A stretch of DNA of 64,000 bases from Colletotrichum lupini (Eukaryota > Ascomycota > Sordariomycetes > Glomerellales > Glomerellaceae). The notes under the pieces were generated by a model that was not told the DNA's origin, searched no databases, and saw only the letters and a program-made list of their open reading frames with translations. Made by a program: the position numbers and the translations under genes. The stretch is taken from positions 1,240,001 to 1,304,000 of the forward strand of contig NC_064677.1 in assembly GCF_023278565.1 (NCBI RefSeq), read 5' to 3'. This document shows positions 56,927-64,000 of the stretch, piece by piece. The number at the start of each line of letters is the position of its first letter. Position 1 is the stretch's first letter.

Positions 56927-59900
56927 CGATCTGACTGGGAGGCGGGAAATTGAGGGGAAAGACTTGTACGTTTTAGGTTATTGGAGGTATTGATAGGAAT
57001 CGCCCGTATATATCGCCGGCCCGGGGTCGTTTCGTAGTACGTGTGCCTCCTGAGGGCGGGAGAGCTACCCGCCCTGCCCGCGTAGAAGAGGGGACGTTCC
57101 GCGGCCGCCGGTGACTGGCGATGCGAGACACTCGGTGGATACTTGCAGCTCTTGGCTCACTCCTTCTGCTGATCGGTCAAGGCCTCACAAGAACCATGTC
57201 TTTCCAGCTTGATCTAGGGGCTGGCTGCAAGGGACAGCCGATTGTGCGAAGAACAATGTCTGAACTAGACCCGGAAAAGGCACTTTTTACTTTGTAGCAG
57301 TACAAAGCAATATTGGGCTTCTCACTTGCCTTGCAAGCTGGGAATACGTATCTAGCCAGTTGGTTCCGTGAACCAGGGTTGTTGATGATGCATATTGGTT
57401 GCTTCTCTAGCTTTAGTGAAAGTCCCAATAGGGCCTGCAGCATTCGATGTGTAACATGATGACGCAAGCCTGATTCTTCCAAGCATTTGTCGTAAAACCT
57501 GTTCCGAGGTGTAAGTAGTCAGAAAACACCTGACGTTTTCGGTTAGCCCTGCTTCACAAGTGTGGATGAAGCTTTCAATTTTTTAATAAAATACCGGGGC
57601 TTATCAGTTCTTGGAAAATCATTTGGAAGTGAAACCAGCCAGTGAGTAGTAGCGCACAAGACGGCGAAGATGTATAATGTCTGGTAGGACAAAATGGCTT
57701 CTTTGCATTTAGACTCGGAGAAAATCTACCTGGGTCACGCCCATGAAGTAGTACAGATCAGTAGATACTACTCTCCTTCCTTCTCGAATCATGCATCGTC
57801 TTGAGTTGACTAAGTGCACGAAGAGCACATGCACAGAAGTCAACATCGACCGAACAACCCCGAAGATAGAACTTCGAGGATAGAAGAACTGTCTCCTCAA
57901 GGACTGTAACTTTGATTGGACCCGGCACCTTAGCATCTCAAAAGACAGTTAGGAGTATTTTCGTAGACTCGAGCAGATAATTGCTACAGACCGCCGATGG
58001 CTCTTTACCGGAACTTCAGCCCATGGAATCAGCACTTTGTTACCTGAGGCCAATGCTGCAACGGCAATAACAGATGGGTCTGATTGCCCCATCAGACTCA
58101 GTAGGGGTGTAAGTTATTCGATCGTAGAGCCCAGAAAATGGCTAGAACGCAGTCTTTACTTTTGTCAGCCATGTGCAGAGAATTAGCCGGCCCTTTGCAC
58201 ACAGCCGCGCGCGAAAGGACAGATGGTCTCCCCTGCCAAGGATCCGCGAAATCAGAATTGGCAAGTTGGATCCGTGTAGATCATCCCGAAAAGCGTCGCG
58301 TCTCCGGGGCATGACACATGTCAGGCTTGCCAGCCCACATCAGACCCTTTGCAGACGGACAGAGTCTCCGAGCTACAGCCTCGGCATTGACAGAACTTTA
58401 TGTACTTTGACTACCATATCTTAGAGGGTGAAGAGATCATGCTTCTTTATCCGTGCTCAGAGCCGCTCCTCATTCATATGATGGCATTGAGGCTTGTAAG
58501 GTTACATGGGCACCGAAGAGAAATCATGAAGTAGGAATTTTCCTCTCAGGGAGATATCCGATGTGGCCTGTTGTCAACTGAACTAACGCCTGTTGCAAAG
58601 AAAAACACTGTAGACCCAGCTTTCTTGGCCATCGGCGGTGATTCTAACTTGGTCTTGTCTCTTGAAGTTTCTTGAGGCTGTGCAACATTTCGGGCACGGA
58701 TATCAGCCCATCTATGTATTTGATACACTTCGCAATGGCCGCCAACAATGGAGACGTTATGCAGCAATTGGTCGTTGAATGGCAAATAAGAGAAACAGAA
58801 AATAGTACAACGCAAAAGCTGAAGCGTGAGTTCTGGCCTTAGCTTAGATGTGGGATGGTATGTACACAACTCATGGTAGAGCATGTTGTATTTTGCGGCA
58901 TCAGGTTGAGGACATAGAAAGGAGATACAAGCCGAAAACCCCATTGCTCTAGGTTTGAGAACAGCGTGTATGTGGGTAAAGATTTGCCCGCCCCTTACAA
59001 CTGTACGCGGAAGAGCTCCGACGAGGTCCTTGTCTGTCAAGGTTAAGCATGCCATCGCGGGGGTGGGTACACACCTATTTACAGTTTAGCATCTGGCTAG
59101 GGTTCGTTTAAGGTGTCAGCCATCTGCATCTATCTCCACTATGCTGGTAAACTCCGGCTCTACTCTTTTGCGATCGTCGAGAGACGACGTAATCGCTCTC
59201 CTGTAATCTCGTCATTCCCTCAAGGACTTTCGGAGAGTTGACTAATCCGCCCGGTCTACAGGAAAGCCCTCTTCAGGTGGGCAAGACATTGTGACAGGTC
59301 ATTTGTCAATATGTAAAAGGGCTTAAGCTTAAAGAAAGTGCCGTCTTTTTCTCATTTGCGCGATTCATACCTTTGAGTTGAAATCCCTTAACGCCAGAAT
59401 TCTGAACGAAGTAAACTTCGGGTACGGGTGGGATTAGCCCTTAGGGAACGCCTTATAGCAAAATAATGCTCAGCCTGAAGTATCTAGCCGCAGGTCTCGC
59501 ATAGTAGTTCGACCGGGTCCACCGTCCTCTCCACCGTTGCACAACGAGGCGGTAATCGAGTCCGTTGTGCCGCGTTCCGAGACGGAAGCATATTGGCCCC
59601 GGGGTATTGAAGATCTCTGAAGATCTGACTGCCTATCCCGGTAGCCCTATAGCAGAAAACGTCCTCCCCGGTATGCTTACGTGAACTACTGCCGTGTCGT
59701 CGTTGTGCAATGATGTGACGGATACTTGATAACAAGAAGTGGGCTGTCCAGTAAATTGCCAGGGCTGTTCCACCCAGCAGTTGGCGCCACCTCAGGGGCA
59801 ATGATGGTGGTAGGTAGAGCGTAAGGTAGTCAAGGGGGGTCCCCATGCTACAGACAAGAGTTGGAGGCTGTGTGTCTCGTTGAAAATACCACCTCCCTCG

Positions 59901-60506
59901 TCCGCGAAAGGCAGGTAGACGCTACACCGAACGAGGATCAGATGATGGTATTGCTTAGTCCCAACGGTTCTAGTCTACAAGCTTGAGCTTTTGTCTACCA
60001 GCAGCTTGTCAAAGGGGCAGGAGCATGCGACTTTGTAAAATACTTAGGTAGATATAGGTAAGGTCTGGGCCCTTTGGGCCCGAGTTTAGGTCCGGCTGTT
60101 GCACCCAAGCGCGTTTCTATCCACCACCATGTGCGCTAGGTGCCAGTAATTAGACTGTTTTATGCGGGGTGCAGAACGGGACTGCATGAGGTACAGTACT
60201 TTGCTCGGCTTTTTGACCTAAATTGTAGGATCCCTGAATAGCATCGATATCGACAGACTGTACAGTCGTCCACATGTCGGTGTTCCCGCTGCCCTAGCTA
60301 TGACCCAGATTTAGGAAGTTTTTGATGAGGGCATGAATCGTTCAAGTTTGAATTACGCGTCCTTGCTCAACTTATTGAAAAGTACGATGTCTTGAAGTGT
60401 ACAAAAGGAACGCGGCTTCGCATCCTGCACATGATGTTGTTTCATGGACCACTCAGCATTCTTTACACTCACTCAGTCTTTCATTCACAAAAGCTTGTCT
60501 CTCATT
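56927..60506. other. Gene-poor region (3.6 kb)
   Basis: No gene recognised. The longest ORFs are 169 codons (58546-59055, - strand) and 120 codons (59484-59846, - strand). The latter has an N-terminal hydrophobic segment (LLGGTALAIYWTAHFLLSSI) that could be a membrane anchor, but neither shows a family signature. Both are left uncalled. Confidence 0.4.
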
Positions 60507-62105
60507 ATGTTACCACTCATGCTTCTTGGCGCCCTGGCGCCAAGTGTTCAAGCCGTTGCCCTGGCCAAGGGTAACACGACCTTTGAGCAACAGTGCGCCT
60601 CTTTTGCAACTTCTCTGCGCATCAACGGAGCCAACTCAACGGCCTCCGAGTACGTCCCAGCAGGAACCACCCTGCAGTTCCCGAACGCGGATCCCACTTG
60701 CAGCCGTCCCTCTCAGAATGTCACGGCCAACATCTGCCGTGTCACTGCGCGCATCGCTACCTCGCCTCGCTCTGGTCTCAAGTTCGAAGCTTGGCTGCCC
60801 GAGAACTGGACCGGCCGCTTCCTCAGCACCGGCAACGGCGCCCTCGGTGGCTGCGTTCAGTACGAGGATCTCGCGTATGCGTCCTCCCTTGGCTTCGCTT
60901 CCGTGGCCACCAACAACGGCCACGATGGCATGAGCGGACTCCCGTTCCTGGACAACGAGGATGTGATCGAGGACTTCGTGTACCGCGCCCTGACGACTGG
61001 TGTCGTCGTCGGCAAGGACGTTACCAAGTCGTTCTACAATAAGCCCCATACGAAGAGCTACTATCTCGGCTGTTCTACTGGAGGCCGTCAGGGCTTTAAG
61101 CAGGCTCAGGCTTTCCCCGAGAATTTTGACGGCATCGTCGCCGGAGCCCCGGCCTTCTCCTTCAACAATCTCACCTCCTGGAGTTGCCACTTCCTTCCCC
61201 TCACCGGCCAGCAGGGCGTGGATACCTTCATTCCCATGACCATGTGGCCGACTATCCACGATGATATCCTGGCCCAGTGCGACGAGCTGGACGGCGTCAA
61301 GGACGGCTTCCTCGAGTCCCCCGACCTCTGCGACTACAAGCCTGAAAGCCTCCTGTGCGGCATCAACAGCAACCAGACAGACGCCTGCCTCACCCAGAAG
61401 CAGGTTGAGACCCTCCGTGGCATCTACGCGCCCCTGATCGACGCTTCTGGCGACCTCGTCTACCCGCGCATGCAACCCGGCGCCGAGCTCAGCGGCGCAC
61501 CGCAGACCTACTTCAACGGACAGCCCTTTGGTGCCTCTGACTGGTTCAAGTACGCGATCCTGAACGATTCGACCTGGGACCCGGCCACGATCACTCCCGA
61601 GGACTATGTGCGCTCATCGAGCCTGAACCTCTTCAACGTCGAGACCTGGGACGGCGACCTGTCCCCTTTCCAGAACCGCGGTGGAAAGCTCCTGCACTAC
61701 CACGGCCTCATCGACGGCACGATCTCCAGCGATAACTCGCCCAGGTACTACGAGCACGTGTCTCAGACGATGGGTCTGGCCCCGGCCGAGCTGGATGAGT
61801 TTTACCGTCTGTTCCGTATTTCCGGCCTTGCTCACTGCAGTGGTGGCACCGGAGCTGCGTTCATCGGTAACCAGGCCAAGAACATGGCGAGCCTTGACCC
61901 TGAGGAGAACGTCCTCATGGCTATGGTCCGCTGGGTCGAGGAAGGTGTTGCCCCTGAGACTGTTACTGGCACCGCTTTTGTGAACAACACGGTGAGCGCT
62001 GGCGTCGACTACAAGCGTCGCCACTGCCGCTGGCCGACACGTAATGTCTTTAAGGGAACTGGGGACTACAAGGATGAGAACAACTGGGAATGTGTGCCGA
62101 TCTAA
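60507..62105 (+). CDS. Secreted tannase/feruloyl esterase family (type B-like) hydrolase
   Basis: Single exon, 532 aa from the ATG at 60507, which gives the signal peptide MLPLMLLGALAPSVQA; an in-frame ATG at 60444 adds 21 residues and a poorer signal. The catalytic triad fits the CS-D-HC arrangement: Cys189-Ser190 in GCSTGGRQG, Asp403 in HYHGLIDGTI, and His443-Cys444 in LAHCSGG, with the two flanking cysteines expected to form a disulfide. CDELDGVKDG matches the calcium-binding loop of the family lid domain. Family role: release of ferulic or related phenolic acids from plant cell walls, or gallate from tannins, outside the cell. NNT/NLT/NST sites suggest N-glycosylation. High GC and a strong C/G third-position bias point to high expression. 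Confidence 0.93.
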   Translation: MLPLMLLGALAPSVQAVALAKGNTTFEQQCASFATSLRINGANSTASEYVPAGTTLQFPNADPTCSRPSQNVTANICRVTARIATSPRSGLKFEAWLPENWTGRFLSTGNGALGGCVQYEDLAYASSLGFASVATNNGHDGMSGLPFLDNEDVIEDFVYRALTTGVVVGKDVTKSFYNKPHTKSYYLGCSTGGRQGFKQAQAFPENFDGIVAGAPAFSFNNLTSWSCHFLPLTGQQGVDTFIPMTMWPTIHDDILAQCDELDGVKDGFLESPDLCDYKPESLLCGINSNQTDACLTQKQVETLRGIYAPLIDASGDLVYPRMQPGAELSGAPQTYFNGQPFGASDWFKYAILNDSTWDPATITPEDYVRSSSLNLFNVETWDGDLSPFQNRGGKLLHYHGLIDGTISSDNSPRYYEHVSQTMGLAPAELDEFYRLFRISGLAHCSGGTGAAFIGNQAKNMASLDPEENVLMAMVRWVEEGVAPETVTGTAFVNNTVSAGVDYKRRHCRWPTRNVFKGTGDYKDENNWECVPI

Positions 62106-62428
62106 CGAAAAGGTCTTCGTGGTGACAGGAACTGATCCAGTAAGTCAGCTTGTCGATACGTGTATTTACTAGATGGCAGTTACGTATGTTTGTGCGGATA
62201 ATTAAAATATTATCTACGTATACAATATTCTTCTACCTCCCTAGAGCCTTTCCATCGTAGAAAGGGAACTCGGTAACTTTGAGTAGCAAATGACGCGGTG
62301 ATACCCTGTGACACTTCAGTATGATGCATATTCTTTCAGATGAGTTCAAATTCGACAAGGTCTGTCAGCAAGAGGTGCAGTCATGAATATTCATAATTAT
62401 TAGTACTAGGTGTATAATCATTCCGACG
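62106..62428. other. Intergenic, convergent 3' ends of esterase and glucosylceramide synthase genes
   Basis: A 323-bp AT-rich spacer; nothing recognised. Confidence 0.5.
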
Positions 62429-64000
62429 TTAATCCAAACGGTCCTTGCTTCTAGACCTTTGGCTAGCCTCTTGAGACGGGGCTAATGACTGGGAGCCGAC
62501 TTCGACAACGCTCATGTCCGACCGAACGTTGAAGGTTCGGCCTCTCCAGTTCACCGTAGAGCCGCAGAAAACAGCCCAAACCCAAATGGGAAGGGCCAGA
62601 AACTCTCTTCCGAGCCACGCGGGCAGCCATTCCAAGAAGGACCTCGGAGGTGCTCCACCAGGTGTCGCGGTGCCCCTGGCAAACTTTGGCGTGTTCTCGT
62701 CCACTTCAACAGTGTACCCAGCATGGAGGCGGTTGTATGTGAACCAATCACACGCCATCCAGATAGTTGTGAAAGCCGTCCAGTAGAGGCCAAAGGCGCC
62801 CCAAGTCTGCGATGTTCCAAAGGTGCTGTGGAACCAGGGGAGAGTGGTAACAGCGAAAGCAAAGTAGCCGCAACAAGTCAGGCTCTCAACACCAGGCTCG
62901 ACCAAAGTGGCGGCGAGAACGGTCCACTTGCGCGCACGAAGCCATCGAGCGCGGCGGGCAAAGTATGCGTGTACGGACATGCCGGCCATTGGTTGAACTG
63001 CAAGGTCGCCCATGACGAGTCCGTGGTTCTTCATGCCCGGCAGACTCGACTTCCACAATAGATCGCCAATCAGGTGATCCTCGCAGATATACTCGGAGAA
63101 GTAGTTGATGCCCTTAGGTAGATTCTTGTTGGGTAATATCGGGTTTTGGGCTGGGTCCGTTACGGTGTCCAGATGCGATTTGCGAAACATGTTGCTCTTG
63201 CCGACGGCGCAAGGGGCTACGCCAACGGTGTTGATCGCGCTGTAGAACTTGGCGTGACTTGTGGCCATGAACATCTCATCGAGTCGGCCTCCGCCTTGGC
63301 TCTTCGCATACTCGAGGAACGAAACACTTTGGCCTTTGCCGGTGATGTGTTGCGAGGAGCTAGAGTCGGGGGTTGAATATAGGAGCGTCTGCGTCTCTGC
63401 TGAAACGTCTCCTCGAGACACCGTATCGACGACGATTGGCAGAAGGTGTACAAACTTGTACGGCCTGACTTGTTTACCATCCGGCCCGTATCCCAACAGC
63501 TTGTCAACCATCCGACCAGCCACGCCCTTGGCAACCCAGATGTTGCAGTCCATGACCCAGATGATGTCTCCTTTGGCTTCTCGATATGCGCGACTGATGT
63601 TTCTGATCTTTGGGTTTGGGCCCAGGTTGTCGATGTGGCCATCAGTGCCATGCAGTAGCGGATCTTCCTCCTCAATCAAGACTCGAGCATCGAAACCAGG
63701 GAAATCCTGTACTATCTTCACTAAGACGGGGTACGCCGGATCGCTCTTTTCGGCCACGCAGAGGTGGATCGTCAGCTTGTCGCGCGGGTAGTCTTGTCTG
63801 AACGAGGATGCTATGCACTCATAGAGACCATGCTCAAGACCCTTGACAGGACGGATGATGGTGATGTGCGGTACATCTTCTTTGCTCAGAGAGGGGGAGA
63901 CGGCGGGTCGCAGGCGAGACGAGTACGAGAGGAAGCTGAAGAAGGTCAGTGGATGGTCCGCATCATCTAGAACTACACTCACATTCTGACGATACCAATG
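62429..64000 (-). CDS. Ceramide glucosyltransferase (glucosylceramide synthase), 5' end beyond the window
   Basis: Model on the - strand: last exon 63935-62429 and the end of the previous exon 64000-63983, separated by a 47-bp intron (GTGAGT...TTCTTCAG); the first part lies outside. The GT21 glycosyltransferase core shows HITIIRPVKGLE, the D1-type KIRNISRAYREAKGDIIWVM followed by DCNIW, EDHLIG (D3 region) and the (R/Q)xxRW motif in RARWLRARKW. Hydrophobic segments at the C-terminus (CCGYFAFAVTTLPWF, FLALPIWVWAVFCG) anchor it in Golgi/ER membranes. It moves glucose from UDP-glucose to ceramide; fungal glucosylceramides matter for polarity, hyphal growth and defensin sensitivity. The tail is Ser/Arg-rich. 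An apparent start at 63982 is only an ORF artefact within the intron. Confidence 0.93.
   Translation of the reverse strand, partial: HWYRQNVSVVLDDADHPLTFFSFLSYSSRLRPAVSPSLSKEDVPHITIIRPVKGLEHGLYECIASSFRQDYPRDKLTIHLCVAEKSDPAYPVLVKIVQDFPGFDARVLIEEEDPLLHGTDGHIDNLGPNPKIRNISRAYREAKGDIIWVMDCNIWVAKGVAGRMVDKLLGYGPDGKQVRPYKFVHLLPIVVDTVSRGDVSAETQTLLYSTPDSSSSQHITGKGQSVSFLEYAKSQGGGRLDEMFMATSHAKFYSAINTVGVAPCAVGKSNMFRKSHLDTVTDPAQNPILPNKNLPKGINYFSEYICEDHLIGDLLWKSSLPGMKNHGLVMGDLAVQPMAGMSVHAYFARRARWLRARKWTVLAATLVEPGVESLTCCGYFAFAVTTLPWFHSTFGTSQTWGAFGLYWTAFTTIWMACDWFTYNRLHAGYTVEVDENTPKFARGTATPGGAPPRSFLEWLPAWLGREFLALPIWVWAVFCGSTVNWRGRTFNVRSDMSVVEVGSQSLAPSQEASQRSRSKDRLD

Noticed and set aside
58546..59055. 169-codon ORF on the - strand
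   Set aside because: No family features, no signal peptide, and surrounded by gene-poor DNA; not enough to call a gene.
59484..59846. 120-codon ORF with a hydrophobic N-terminal segment, possibly a P450-like anchor
   Set aside because: No downstream exons with P450 or other motifs could be joined to it.

Overview
This window is from a filamentous ascomycete (Pezizomycotina), most likely a plant-associated Sordariomycete-type fungus. The evidence is spliced genes with 46-106 bp introns (GTRNGT donors, CTNAC-like branch points, YAG acceptors), an AA9 polysaccharide monooxygenase, a fungal NACHT/WD-type STAND receptor, a Zn2Cys6 regulator, a fungal glucosylceramide synthase, and a large AT-rich block with the CpA-to-TpA signature of repeat-induced point mutation (RIP). 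The species cannot be fixed from sequence alone. Exon coordinates below were built by hand; each model keeps one reading frame across all its junctions.

Layout. 1-5.3 kb: 3' end of a disordered protein gene, a small C2H2 zinc-finger gene and a secreted AA9 enzyme. 5.92-19.15 kb: a nested transposon block. The host is a heavily RIP-mutated Ty3/gypsy-type LTR element with 209-bp LTRs and a GTAGG target duplication. Inside its integrase region sits an intact, young Ty1/copia element (10.47-16.40 kb; 514-bp LTRs with no difference seen by eye, TAAAC target duplication, one 1415-codon gag-pol frame). 19.4-26.5 kb: an MFS transporter converging on a 1646-residue hydrolase-NACHT-WD NLR-like gene.

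27.8-36.0 kb: two paralogous fructosamine-kinase/APH-type kinases bracket a divergent serine hydroxymethyltransferase-like PLP enzyme, followed by a TPO-type MFS transporter. This looks like a small undescribed metabolic cluster. 36.3-41.8 kb: a DszC/SfnC-type acyl-CoA-dehydrogenase-like flavoenzyme, a GPR1/FUN34/YaaH membrane protein and an SfnG-type FMN monooxygenase. Together they suggest an organosulfur (sulfone/sulfonate) scavenging cluster, followed by a convergent P450.

43.8-64 kb: a gene-poor stretch, a divergent mitochondrial-carrier-family gene, an F-box gene with a 372-bp TRIM-like mini-retrotransposon inserted 39 bp upstream of its start codon, a secreted Nudix-motif protein, a Zn2Cys6 regulator whose frame is interrupted by a 21-nt intron-like insert (or is broken), a secreted tannase/feruloyl esterase and most of a glucosylceramide synthase gene running off the right edge.
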